The notes beneath the pieces are model-generated. The model was not told the origin of the DNA, made no database searches, and saw nothing but the letters and a program-made list of their open reading frames with translations. DNA of 64,000 bases from Mycobacterium vicinigordonae (GTDB lineage: Bacteria > Actinomycetota > Actinomycetes > Mycobacteriales > Mycobacteriaceae): the NCBI RefSeq assembly GCF_013466425.1, contig NZ_CP059165.1, positions 2,418,001 to 2,482,000 of the forward strand, written 5' to 3'. Made by a program: the position numbers and the translations under genes. Shown here piece after piece: positions 17,062-24,558 of this stretch. The stretch's first letter is position 1, and each line of letters opens with the position of its first letter.

Positions 17062-17973
17062 ATGGCCAGACTCTCGAAGTTCCGTTCTGACGACGCGCGT
17101 GCCGCCTATCTGCGGTTGTACGACGCGGCGCTTTCGGCCAGCCCTGTCCAAGTCACGGAATCGGACGTTGAGACATCGTTTGGAAGCACCCATGTACTGC
17201 ACGCGGGAGATCGGTCGAAGCCGTCGATTGTGGCCCTCCACGGGTCGTCGATCAGCTCTACGTCCTGGGTGCCGCTCCTTGGCACTCTTACTGCCAGCCA
17301 CAGCGTCACGATGATCGATGCGATCGACGAAGCCGGCAAGAGCATCGCTGCGAAGCCGACCAAGACCATCGCTGACATCGTGACTTGGCTTGATGAAACG
17401 ATGCGCGCTCTTGATATTCAGCGGTCAGCGTTTGTAGCCGCTTCGCGTGGTACGTGGATATCCGCCCACTACGCGACTGCCTTCCCCGAAAAGGTGGAGC
17501 GCTTGGCGCTGTTGTGTCCAGTTGGCATCGCGGGCGGGATGAGCCCGAGCTTCATGGTCCGGGGACTTGCGCCGCTGGTTCTGCCGCTCAAGGAAGGACA
17601 CGTCTGGCGAGTGCTCGACACAATGGTCATGCCTCGGAACCGCAAACTGTTGCGCGAACAGCCGTGGATGCCGTCTATGAGTCAATTTATTTGTGGTGCA
17701 ATGCATTTCAAAATGTCGTTCAGGAACGCACAGCCTCGACCTTGGCCATTTCGAAGCGATTGCGATCTAGATCGACTCAGGGCGGTTCCGGTGCTGGCTG
17801 TCATCGGCAGAAACGAGTCGGCGCTGAACGGCCCGAAGGCCGCAGGCATGTTGCGCGAGTCGCTACCGAATGCACGGATCGAGGTCGTCGACGATGCGAA
17901 CCACATGGTGATGGTGGACCAAGCCGCAACCGTAGAGAAACTGCTCGTCGAGTTCCTCGGTGACGTGAACTGA
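17062..17973 (+). CDS. Alpha/beta-hydrolase fold protein
   Basis: This 303-residue protein has the order of an alpha/beta hydrolase. An oxyanion-hole segment is in ALHGSSISSTSW, the nucleophile elbow is AFVAASRGTWISAHYA (Ser in A-S-R-G), an acid-bearing strand is in PVLAVIGRNESALNG, and the catalytic His is in DDANHMVMVDQ near the C-terminus. There is no signal peptide, so it is cytosolic. The substrate is unknown. Codon use is a little less GC-rich than its neighbours (runs such as TTTATTTGTGGTGC near 17690), which, with gene debris upstream and tRNA genes downstream, hints at acquisition by transfer. Confidence 0.8.
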   Translation: MARLSKFRSDDARAAYLRLYDAALSASPVQVTESDVETSFGSTHVLHAGDRSKPSIVALHGSSISSTSWVPLLGTLTASHSVTMIDAIDEAGKSIAAKPTKTIADIVTWLDETMRALDIQRSAFVAASRGTWISAHYATAFPEKVERLALLCPVGIAGGMSPSFMVRGLAPLVLPLKEGHVWRVLDTMVMPRNRKLLREQPWMPSMSQFICGAMHFKMSFRNAQPRPWPFRSDCDLDRLRAVPVLAVIGRNESALNGPKAAGMLRESLPNARIEVVDDANHMVMVDQAATVEKLLVEFLGDVN

Positions 17974-18169
17974 AGCTGTGGCCCCCGAGGGCGACGTAGT
18001 GGAGTTCCGCTTCAACGTCTAGGGACTAGCCGGCGTCGAGCGCGGAGCGACACCGGCGCGATCGCGACCGGTGCGTACCGCGGCGGTACGTCGCGCAGCG
18101 ATTCGACCGGATCCGCCGCGGTGTGAGTGTCGAAGGACAAAAATCTGGAATGAAATGCCAGGTCAAACG

Positions 18170-18244
18170 TGGTGCGCGATACTGGGATTGAACCAGTGAC
18201 CTCTTCCGTGTCAGGGAAGCGCTCTCCCGCTGAGCTAATCGCGC
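18170..18244 (-). tRNA. tRNA-Val (anticodon GAC)
   Basis: On the minus strand the acceptor arms GCGCGAT / ATCGCGC pair fully, the D arm reads TAGCTCAGCGGGAGAGC, the anticodon loop is CTGACAC (anticodon GAC), and the T loop is GGTTCAATCC. The 3' CCA is encoded (TGG at 18170-18172 on the plus strand). It is the last of three tandem minus-strand tRNAs. In M. tuberculosis the equivalents are named valV/valU; I do not assign which. Confidence 0.97.
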
Positions 18245-18261
18245 TGGGGGTCAAAAATCGG

Positions 18262-18332
18262 AGGTGGAGACGGGAATCGAACCCGTGTGCACGGCTTTGC
18301 AGGCCGTTGCCTCACCACTCGGCCACTCCACC
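18262..18332 (-). tRNA. cysU: tRNA-Cys (anticodon GCA)
   Basis: The minus-strand acceptor GGTGGAG pairs with CTCCACC, the discriminator is U as expected for Cys, the anticodon loop is CTGCAAA (GCA) and the T loop is GGTTCGATTCC. CCA is not encoded. It is separated by 17 bases from the tRNA-Val gene and by 25 from the tRNA-Gly gene. Confidence 0.97.
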
Positions 18333-18357
18333 GCTGGGGTTGATGCCACTTGCACCG

Positions 18358-18430
18358 AGCGGATGACGGGATTCGAACCCGCGACCCTCACCTTGGCAAG
18401 GTGATGCGCTACCAACTGCGCTACATCCGC
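18358..18430 (-). tRNA. glyV: tRNA-Gly (anticodon GCC)
   Basis: Acceptor GCGGATG pairs with CATCCGC, the D arm is TAGCGCAGTTGGTAGCGC, the anticodon loop is TTGCCAA (GCC) and the T loop is GGTTCGAATCC. CCA is not encoded. It is the promoter-proximal gene of the minus-strand tRNA trio. Its promoter should lie in the 18431-18609 divergent spacer shared with the plus-strand tRNA-Val. Confidence 0.97.
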
Positions 18431-18609
18431 GCGCAACGGGCGAGATCGTCGCCCGGTGCGAAGCACGACGATAGTCCAGTGTGCGGGCGCACACAAATTG
18501 CTTGGTACGCGCCGTGTCGCGTCGGTCGCCCGACCCCTCTGACCCACCTGGCCCGCTCGACCGAGCCGGCAGTCGTGCTAGTCTTCGACGTCGTTCGCCT
18601 CTCGGCGCC

Positions 18610-18681
18610 GGTCCCGTGGCTCAGTGGGAGAGCGTCCGCTTCACACGCGGAAGGTCGCTGGTTCGATCCCAGCCGGGACCA
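18610..18681 (+). tRNA. tRNA-Val (anticodon CAC)
   Basis: Acceptor GGTCCCG pairs with CGGGACC, the D arm is TGGCTCAGTGGGAGAGC, the anticodon loop is TTCACAC (CAC), the T loop is GGTTCGATCCC, and the discriminator is A. CCA is not encoded. It is divergent from the other three tRNAs. From memory, this tRNA-Val region carries the phiRv2 prophage in M. tuberculosis H37Rv; no prophage is present here. Confidence 0.97.
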
Positions 18682-18719
18682 CCCTCTTGACGGAATCTGA
18701 GCGCGGACCCCGAGCCGGA

Positions 18720-19037
18720 CTACCAGTTGCAGTAACTAACGCGGGCAATATCGACCATCGACGTGATCTGGCCGAACGTGATTCCTCTGCCGTCCAGGTC
18801 GGCATGCACTTCCTGGGCTATCCGGTCCGGCGGCCAACCCCAGTAGAGGTCGTCGCAGATCAAGTGCCCCATCCCGACGATGGCGTTGTCATGCTCGGGT
18901 GCCCACGCGAAGCCCACGGCGCGCAGTTGAGCGAGGTATGCGTCGTCAACCGAAGTGGCGGCCGCCGTCGCGATGCCGCTATAGGCCGCAGCCACAACCA
19001 GAATCGAAAGTCCTAGCATGCGGCGGGGCAAGACCAT
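18720..19037 (-). CDS. Small secreted DUF732 family protein
   Basis: From the ATG at 19037 (MVLPRRMLGLSIL) the product has 105 residues; an AAAGGAA element about eight bases upstream supports this start over the longer frame to 19139. A signal peptide ends near GIATAAATS. The mature part carries the DUF732 pattern DDAYLAQLRAVGFAW, a Cys in GHLICDDLYWGW, and a final Cys in ARVSYCNW, which is probably a disulphide pair. Function is unknown. It shares its family with the gene at 14227-14559, although the two diverge strongly. It lies just after the plus-strand tRNA-Val and is transcribed toward it. Confidence 0.8.
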   Translation of the reverse strand: MVLPRRMLGLSILVVAAAYSGIATAAATSVDDAYLAQLRAVGFAWAPEHDNAIVGMGHLICDDLYWGWPPDRIAQEVHADLDGRGITFGQITSMVDIARVSYCNW

Positions 19038-19331
19038 GTGATCTGGTTCCTTTCGGCACATGTCGGCGACCGCGTCAGTCTGCGGGTTCGAAACGGCTTC
19101 GACGTGACCCGCGGCGAATTCCAGAAGAACAAAAGTCAAAGAATCACGCGTGCGTGTTCCGAATCGCTCCTTGGCAGGTCTCGTTGCAGATCAACCGCTC
19201 GTCGACGAAGATTCCGCCGCGAATTACCGAGCGGGGCAGCGGTCGCGCCGCGCCCGCCCGGTCGACAGGCCGCGCGCGGCGCGAAGTACGATCCTCGATG
19301 CCCGGCCCCGGTACCAGAATGGGAGACGACG

Positions 19332-19625
19332 ATGTCGGTCACGGTGATACTCGAGCTGCGCTTCAAGCCTGAATCGGTCTCGGCGGGGCGCGAGCTGATG
19401 GGCCGGGCACTGCAGGACACCCGCGCGTTCGACGGAAATCTGCAGACCGACGTGTGGATCGACGAGGACGACGAGACGCACTGGCTGATCTACGAAGTGT
19501 GGGAGTCGGTCGATCACGACGAGGCCTACCGGCGTTTCCGCGCAGGCGAGGGTCGCCTGACGCAACTTCCTCCGCTGCTGGCGGCGCCGCCGGTCAAGAA
19601 CCGGTACAAGACCAGCGACGTCTAA
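19332..19625 (+). CDS. Antibiotic-biosynthesis-monooxygenase (ABM) domain protein
   Basis: This 97-residue single-domain protein starts at the ATG at 19332 (MSVTVILELRF). The dimeric alpha-beta ferredoxin-like ABM fold is suggested by VTVILELRFKPES at the start, the helix ELMGRALQDTRAFDGN, and the strand-loop-strand THWLIYEVWESVDHDEAY. Members act as cofactor-free oxygenases, haem-degrading enzymes or ring-modifying enzymes; which applies cannot be told. The next small ORF starts five bases after its stop, so the two probably form an operon. Confidence 0.82.
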   Translation: MSVTVILELRFKPESVSAGRELMGRALQDTRAFDGNLQTDVWIDEDDETHWLIYEVWESVDHDEAYRRFRAGEGRLTQLPPLLAAPPVKNRYKTSDV

Positions 19626-19630
19626 CACCG

Positions 19631-19933
19631 ATGACGGGTTTCTCCGGCTTTTCTGAGGGCATCGGAACGCTGAAACTCGAATGCCCGCAGGCGCATCCAG
19701 TCGGCCGGATCTTGCGGGAGAGCGCGCATCAGTCGGTCCAGTATGACCCAGGCGCCGCTGTAGGGCCGCGCCGCTTCTGGCCGAACGATGACGAGCAGGC
19801 TCAGTTCGCCACGCGCTGCCGCTTCTGCGACCGTCCGGTCGGAGACGCCACCGCGACGTTGCAGACCAAATTCACCGACCTGCTCGCCGATGCGTCGGAA
19901 ACCTATCGGACCACCACGCTGCCCTACCTATAG
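19631..19933 (+). CDS. Hypothetical protein with a CxxC pair (100 residues)
   Basis: The ORF starts at the ATG at 19631 (MTGFSGFSEGIG), five bases after the ABM gene, and is followed by a stem-loop at 19942. The centre holds ATRCRFCDRPVGD, a CxxC pair, with a further Cys at LECPQAHP, so metal or iron-sulphur binding is possible. I do not recognise the family. The close spacing and shared terminator suggest that it works with the ABM protein. Confidence 0.55.
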   Translation: MTGFSGFSEGIGTLKLECPQAHPVGRILRESAHQSVQYDPGAAVGPRRFWPNDDEQAQFATRCRFCDRPVGDATATLQTKFTDLLADASETYRTTTLPYL

Positions 19934-19941
19934 ACCTTTTG

Positions 19942-19971
19942 CTGGGTTGCCTTACGCGAATCGCAACCCAG
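19942..19971 (+). terminator. Stem-loop after the ABM/CxxC operon
   Basis: CTGGGTTGC (19942-19950) and GCAACCCAG (19963-19971) form a perfect 9-bp stem with a 12-base loop, eight bases after the stop of the CxxC ORF. No U-tract follows, which is common for mycobacterial terminators. Confidence 0.6.
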
Positions 19972-20257
19972 TGCACATTAAACCCATATCAATCGCATAT
20001 GTGCGTGGTCTTGACGCAGGGGTTTGACAGTCTGAATTGCCAACGTGCACAGGCACGTTCAATGCAACTACCGCACCTGGTTATCAGAACGCGGGTAGGA
20101 TCACCGGCTTACTTGTCACTTGTCCAATATCGATTTCAACTGATTCGCCCATGCTGATATCGCCGAATCCTCATTGATTTCGTAAGGTTCATGAGGAAAC
20201 GTCTACAAAAGCGCACGTAACCGCGTTCTTCTAGGTCCCTACTAGCACGGAGTTCTG
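19972..20257. other. AT-richer upstream region of the phospholipase-like gene
   Basis: These 286 bases carry no ORF that I support. They are clearly less GC-rich than the surroundings (ATTAAACCCATATCAATC, TTGATTTCGTAAGG). They end in a GGAG ribosome-binding site (20249-20252) before the ATG at 20258. I could not fix a convincing promoter pair. Confidence 0.5.
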
Positions 20258-21130
20258 ATGACGCTAACCCGCAGGCACCCGCTGGGCGTGCTCGTCGTGG
20301 TCGTGGCCAGCCTCGCCGCTGTCACTTCTCTCGTCGCGTTCGCACCACGGGCTCAGGCGTTCTACGTCAAGTACCACGAGACGATTACGCGCAATGCTCT
20401 ACCCGGCGACCAGGTCAGCCAGCTGGCCGTCAACCAGATCCTGCTGGGCCCACCACCCGGGGGCGGCGCGATGGGCAGTGACGCTTACGCCACCGATGAG
20501 TTCCGTCACCTGGACAACTCGATCAACCCGGTCGACATCTGCAACCGCGCGAAGCAGGCCTGGGACACCTTCTCGCCGATTGTGCTGAGCGGATCGGTGC
20601 TCAACGGCAACGCGGAGGCCGACGGCCCAGGCGCCCGAGCCGCATTCGGTGCCCTGCTGCACACGCAACAGGACTTCTACGCCCACTCCAACTGGGTCGA
20701 CGAGAACGTCGCGATCGGCCAGTTGGACCGGATCGCCCCGCCGATCTTCCCTACGTGCAACCCAGCCGACTTCCCCGCCGACCTGCACACCGGCTACTAC
20801 AGCATCGACTTCGCGCAGCAGTTCCCCCTGGAGGGCTGCCCGGCCGGCGGACCGCCGCCCGGCTTCCAGGAATGCCACAGCACGCTGAACAAGGACGGCC
20901 CACACACCCCGCGTGGGGGCCAGCTGGTGCCAGGGACCAACATGACGATGTATGAGCTGGCGGCCAAGCTGGCCACCCAGGCCAGCACCACCCTCTACAC
21001 GCAGGTGCGTGACTGGGTCGCCGACACCAACGGCCAGAACGCCGCAGTGCAGCTGTTCCAGCAGGGTGGCCCGATGCCGTCGCTGAAGAACCTGCCCAAC
21101 CTGCCGCAGATTCCCTACACCGGGAGCTGA
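20258..21130 (+). CDS. Secreted zinc-dependent phospholipase C-like (HET-C/PC-PLC fold) protein
   Basis: This 290-residue protein has a clear Sec signal peptide ending in PRAQAFYVKYH. The mature N-terminus carries KYHETITRNAL, then EFRHLDNSINP, and the segment FGALLHTQQDFYAHSNWVDE, whose His/Asp/His-N-W spacing is the zinc-binding heart of the bacterial zinc phospholipase C / HET-C superfamily. Metal ligands therefore look present, but activity and substrate are inferred. Four cysteines in the C-terminal half may form disulphides. The C-terminus is a Pro-rich tail (LPNLPQIPYTG). A strong terminator follows at once, so it is a single-gene unit. Confidence 0.72.
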   Translation: MTLTRRHPLGVLVVVVASLAAVTSLVAFAPRAQAFYVKYHETITRNALPGDQVSQLAVNQILLGPPPGGGAMGSDAYATDEFRHLDNSINPVDICNRAKQAWDTFSPIVLSGSVLNGNAEADGPGARAAFGALLHTQQDFYAHSNWVDENVAIGQLDRIAPPIFPTCNPADFPADLHTGYYSIDFAQQFPLEGCPAGGPPPGFQECHSTLNKDGPHTPRGGQLVPGTNMTMYELAAKLATQASTTLYTQVRDWVADTNGQNAAVQLFQQGGPMPSLKNLPNLPQIPYTGS

Positions 21131-21136
21131 ACGACA

Positions 21137-21183
21137 AAATCAGCGGCTGCTCAGTCCGACAACGGCTGAGCAGCCGCTGATTT
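21137..21183. terminator. Strong rho-independent-type terminator (18-bp perfect stem)
   Basis: AAATCAGCGGCTGCTCAG (21137-21154) and its exact inverse complement (21166-21183) form an 18-bp perfect stem with an 11-base loop, seven bases after the stop of the phospholipase-like gene. The A-run at the left and T-run at the right make it usable from both strands. Confidence 0.9.
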
Positions 21184-21265
21184 CGGCTCTACTGCTCGCA
21201 GAGCCAGAAGCGCATGCGCGCCTCGCCGATCAGCTCGAGCGTCGCCGAGAGTCTAGAGTTTCCCG

Positions 21266-22048
21266 GTGCCGGTTTCCCACATGATTCTGATCGGCCTGGC
21301 GGGCTTAGGGGCGGGTGCCATCAACTCCCTCGTCGGCTCGGGTACGTTGATCACCTTCCCGACGCTGGTCGCGCTCGGCTATCCGCCGGTAACGGCAACC
21401 ATGTCAAACGCAGTGGGTCTGGTCGCCGGGGGAGTGTCGGGCACCTGGGGATATCGCGCCGAGCTGCGGGGCCAGTGGGACCGGTTGCGCTGGCAGATCC
21501 CGGCGTCGCTCACCGGCGCCGTGCTGGGCGCGTACCTGCTGCTGCATCTGCCCGAGAACGTGTTCACCCGAATCGTGCCGATCCTGCTGATCTTGGCGCT
21601 TACCTTGGTGGTGCTCGGTCCGCGGATCCAGTCGTGGTCGAGCCGACGAGCCCAGCAGGCCGGGCGATCGGCCGATCACGTCAGTCCCGCGCGGATGGCG
21701 ACGCTGGTGGCAGGCACCTTTGCCGTTGGCGCATACGGCGGTTATTTCACCGCAGCGCAGGGCATTCTGTTGGTCGGCGTGATGGGTGCGCTACTCCCCG
21801 AATCCGTACAGCGCATGAATGCCGCCAAGAACCTGCTTACGCTAATGGTGAATATCGTTGCAGCCGTTGGCTATACGTTGGTCGCCTGGGGTCGCATCAG
21901 CTGGTCGGTTGCCGGCCTGATCGCGGTGGGTTCGCTGCTCGGGGGATTGCTCGGAGCTCGCTATGGCCGCCGGCTATCGCCAAATGCATTGCGCGCCACC
22001 ATCGTGGCGGTAGGACTGATCGGCCTGTATCGTCTGCTCGCCCTGTAG
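21266..22048 (+). CDS. TSUP family (TauE/SafE) anion exporter
   Basis: The integral membrane protein has 260 residues with about eight hydrophobic segments. The two-fold internal repeat of the family shows as GLGAGAINSLVGSGTLITFP near the start and GTFAVGAYGGYFTAAQGILL in the middle. TauE/SafE proteins export sulphite or organosulphonates by proton coupling; the substrate here is unknown. The GTG at 21266 gives MPVSHMILIG; an ATG at 21281 is an alternative that trims five residues. It converges with the glutamate-cysteine-ligase-like gene, four bases between stops. Confidence 0.87.
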   Translation: MPVSHMILIGLAGLGAGAINSLVGSGTLITFPTLVALGYPPVTATMSNAVGLVAGGVSGTWGYRAELRGQWDRLRWQIPASLTGAVLGAYLLLHLPENVFTRIVPILLILALTLVVLGPRIQSWSSRRAQQAGRSADHVSPARMATLVAGTFAVGAYGGYFTAAQGILLVGVMGALLPESVQRMNAAKNLLTLMVNIVAAVGYTLVAWGRISWSVAGLIAVGSLLGGLLGARYGRRLSPNALRATIVAVGLIGLYRLLAL

Positions 22049-22052
22049 AGAC

Positions 22053-23159
22053 TCAGCTGAGCGTCGCCACAGCGGCCTGCTCGATGACGTCCATCACCTC
22101 GCCGCGGCGGCGCCATGCCCGCAGCTGGCGCATTGCCCCGTTGCCGTCCGTATTCAGCCGCTCGAGCTCGTCGACAACATTTGGGTAGGCATCCAGCGCA
22201 TCTAATGCCCGATGTACCCGTCGTACCAGCGCGGCTAACTGGTCGCGGGTGGGCACGGCACCGCTACCGTCGATCAAATCCAGTGTGTTGCCGCTCAATC
22301 CGTCATGGGCGGCCTTCCAGTACGCCGCCCGCAGCGCGCCCGGCGGTGGTTGCACGGTGTCGCGGTCGTGCTCGTCGACGGCGGTCATCACCGCGGCCCG
22401 GATCAAGGTGGCCAACAGCACCGTCTCGGCGACCGTGGCCGGTACGTCGGCGACCCGGACCTCGACCGTCGGGAAATTCGCCGATGGACGTACGTCCCAA
22501 TAAACCATGTCCGAATCCAGCAGCACCCCGGAGTCGACGAACATCTGGACCGCGCGGTCGTAGTCGTCAAGTGCGGCGAAATACGGCGGTGCACCCGCAA
22601 CCGGCCAGCGTCGCCACAGCACGCTGCGCCAGCTCGCATACCCGGTGTCGGTGTTGCGGTAGATTGCCGAATTCGCCGATAGAGCAAGCAGAGTCGGCAG
22701 CCACGGCCGCAGCCAGTTGCTGGCGTGGACGGCGGCCGCCCGGTCGGGCACTTGCACGTGCACGTGGCATCCGCAGATACCTTGCTCATGCGCGACCATC
22801 CCGAACCGGTCGCCGATTAGCTGGTACCGCGGGGAGTCGGTTATGGGGAACTCGTGCGGTGTGACCGGCGGCAGGCCCAGCGCCAGCAATCGGACCCCGG
22901 CACTGTCGGCGGCTGCGGAGGCGGTGCGACGCAGTCTGGTGAGCTGCTCGCGCAGTTCCGCAGCGGTGTCAACGACGGGCGAGGTGGTTTCCACTTGGCA
23001 GCTGGTCAACTCCTGCTGCAGCTCGACACCGCGGCGCCCGGCCTCGGCGGCCACTGCCCCGCCCTGCGGGGCCGGCTCACCAGTGTGTGGGTCGACGAGC
23101 AGAAACTCCTCCTCGACGCCCACGGTGGGGAGGTCGTCCCAGGAGCATCCTGAGCCCAT
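22053..23159 (-). CDS. Glutamate--cysteine ligase 2-like carboxylate-amine ligase (YbdK/GCS2)
   Basis: This 368-residue enzyme starts at the ATG at 23159 (MGSGCSWDDLPTVGVEEEF). Family hallmarks are VGVEEEFLLVDPHTGE, the metal/substrate segment ELTSCQVETTSP, and GICGCHVHVQVPD. GCS2 proteins ligate glutamate to an amine (weak gamma-glutamylcysteine activity in E. coli YbdK). Mycobacteria use mycothiol instead of glutathione, so the natural product is unclear. The open frame reaches 23192, but the extra residues are not family-like. A related gene (Rv0433) exists elsewhere in M. tuberculosis. Confidence 0.88.
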   Translation of the reverse strand: MGSGCSWDDLPTVGVEEEFLLVDPHTGEPAPQGGAVAAEAGRRGVELQQELTSCQVETTSPVVDTAAELREQLTRLRRTASAAADSAGVRLLALGLPPVTPHEFPITDSPRYQLIGDRFGMVAHEQGICGCHVHVQVPDRAAAVHASNWLRPWLPTLLALSANSAIYRNTDTGYASWRSVLWRRWPVAGAPPYFAALDDYDRAVQMFVDSGVLLDSDMVYWDVRPSANFPTVEVRVADVPATVAETVLLATLIRAAVMTAVDEHDRDTVQPPPGALRAAYWKAAHDGLSGNTLDLIDGSGAVPTRDQLAALVRRVHRALDALDAYPNVVDELERLNTDGNGAMRQLRAWRRRGEVMDVIEQAAVATLS

Positions 23160-23303
23160 GGCAGCAAAGCTACCCCGGCAATCGCGGGGCAAACCTCCCC
23201 ACCGGCCCGACTCAAATACTTTGGCTATCTCTGCGATTCCGCTGTAGGAACCGGGTCTGTTGGGGACAATTGCCTAGATGCGTAGCGAAGGAGCGATCTA
23301 GCG

Positions 23304-23966
23304 GTGTCGAGTCCCCGGCTGTACCACCACGATTACGTCCTCGATTCTGCCGAAGACCTTGTCGCTCAGGACGGCATCGAATCCGTGACGATTCGTGCTC
23401 TCACCAAGGCGACCGGAGTCTCCAACGGTGGCATCTACCGAGCTTTCGAGTCCCGCGGCGGATTGCTCGGACGTGTGTGGATACGCGCGGAACGCCGCTT
23501 TCTGGACTTGCTGATCAGCCTGGTCGACGAGGCCAGAGTGGCGCCCGGCAGCACTGCGATCGACGCGGTGTACGCGGCCGCCGAGACTTCGCTGCGGTAC
23601 CCCAAGATGTTTCCAGGATCCTCGGCATGCCTGATGACGGTGCGTCGCGAAGATGTGGTGAGTCAACCGATGCCGAGCGAGGTCGCCGAAAAGCTGCGGG
23701 TGTTGGACGCCGAGCTCACCGCGACGATGGCGCAGCTGGCCGAAAGTCTCTGGGGGCGAAGCGATGACAACGCCATCGACTTGATCGCCAGCTGCATCAT
23801 CGATCTGCCCAAATGGATTGGTTTGCGTGCGCAGCAGCACGGCATGCCGCTGGTGCGCAAGTACCTGCGCGCTGCGGTGCGGTCGGTGCTTGAGGTGGGT
23901 CCACCGCCGGCGGAGATCAACCCCGAATTTGTGACGAACGGCGCGCGCTGCGACGGGGCGGCGTAG
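23304..23966 (+). CDS. TetR/AcrR family transcriptional regulator
   Basis: This 220-residue regulator has an N-terminal HTH (residues ~10-55), with DGIESVTIRALTKATG and the recognition-helix segment SNGGIYRAFESRGGLLG, where the usual tyrosine-x-x-phenylalanine pattern appears as YRAF. The C-terminal ligand domain carries SACLMTVRREDVV. A GAAGGAG ribosome-binding site at 23286-23292 precedes the GTG start. The nearest target candidate is unclear: the upstream GCS2 gene is divergent, the downstream STAS gene convergent. Confidence 0.85.
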   Translation: MSSPRLYHHDYVLDSAEDLVAQDGIESVTIRALTKATGVSNGGIYRAFESRGGLLGRVWIRAERRFLDLLISLVDEARVAPGSTAIDAVYAAAETSLRYPKMFPGSSACLMTVRREDVVSQPMPSEVAEKLRVLDAELTATMAQLAESLWGRSDDNAIDLIASCIIDLPKWIGLRAQQHGMPLVRKYLRAAVRSVLEVGPPPAEINPEFVTNGARCDGAA

Positions 23967-23993
23967 GCAATAGATCGTCAAGAACCGGAGCAG

Positions 23994-24419
23994 CTAGCCG
24001 TCGCTCAACGCGCTGTCGACCGTCGGGTGAATCGGTAGCAGCGAATCCAGTCTGCAGACCTGCACAATCCGGGCGACGATTGGCGAGCGGCTCACCAGAA
24101 GCAGTTTGACCCCGCGTTCACGGCACTGCTCGGCAGCCTCAGCCAGCACCGAGTACGCGCCGCACGCCATGAAGTCGACCTCGGTGACGTCGACGACGAA
24201 CGGGCCCGGTGGAGCGGCCGTAGCGGCCGCCTCGGTAACCAATCGGCGCCAGGTGTGCTCGTTGCAGGCGTCGATCTCGCCGCCCGCATGGATCACCACG
24301 GCTTCGCCGCTGCGGGCGGTGGTGGCCCGCAGGGTGCTGCGGGGCTCACCCAGTTCGAACACCAGCCGCGTGCTCAGAGTCAGGTGGGTGGCGAGGGATT
24401 CTGAAAGAACCAGGCTCAT
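23994..24419 (-). CDS. STAS-domain protein lacking the phosphorylatable serine
   Basis: This 141-residue protein has the STAS (anti-anti-sigma) fold: EAVVIHAGGEIDACNEHTW for the first strands and FVVDVTEVDFMACGAYSVLA for the switch loop. In SpoIIAA-type proteins the loop is DSSG, with Asp and a phosphorylated Ser; here it reads MACGA (residues 84-88), so both are replaced and phospho-switching by a sigma-factor kinase is unlikely. It may bind an anti-sigma partner constitutively or sense something through the Cys. It corresponds to Rv2638. Divergent from the TetR gene at 24559. Confidence 0.85.
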   Translation of the reverse strand: MSLVLSESLATHLTLSTRLVFELGEPRSTLRATTARSGEAVVIHAGGEIDACNEHTWRRLVTEAAATAAPPGPFVVDVTEVDFMACGAYSVLAEAAEQCRERGVKLLLVSRSPIVARIVQVCRLDSLLPIHPTVDSALSDG

Positions 24420-24478
24420 GGTGCACTCCTAATCGACTGGCGCTGGAGGCGGCGCCGCGATGGATTGCCCGTCCTGCA

Positions 24479-24545
24479 GTCTGAAGACAGACAGATAAGT
24501 CGTTCGGTGAATCTCAGTTGTATAACAAGACAGGGCGGTCTGTCT
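24479..24545. promoter_or_regulatory. Two palindromic operator candidates in the STAS/TetR divergent spacer
   Basis: The first element is GTCTG-AAGA-CAGAC (24479-24492). The second is AGACAG-GGCGGT-CTGTCT (24528-24545), a perfect 6-bp inverted repeat with 6-base spacer. Both share the AGAC/GTCT half-sites common for TetR operators. The second sits just upstream of the TetR GTG start at 24559, next to an AT-rich TATATAT run, so it probably overlaps the regulator's own promoter. Confidence 0.6.
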
Positions 24546-24558
24546 ATATATCGCCGCT

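Noticed and set aside
18074..18090. Small hairpin CGTACCG-CGG-CGGTACG between the hydrolase and tRNA-Val
   Set aside because: Seven base pairs with a 3-base loop, 100 bases from the nearest stop and without a T-run; chance is likely in 65-70% GC DNA.
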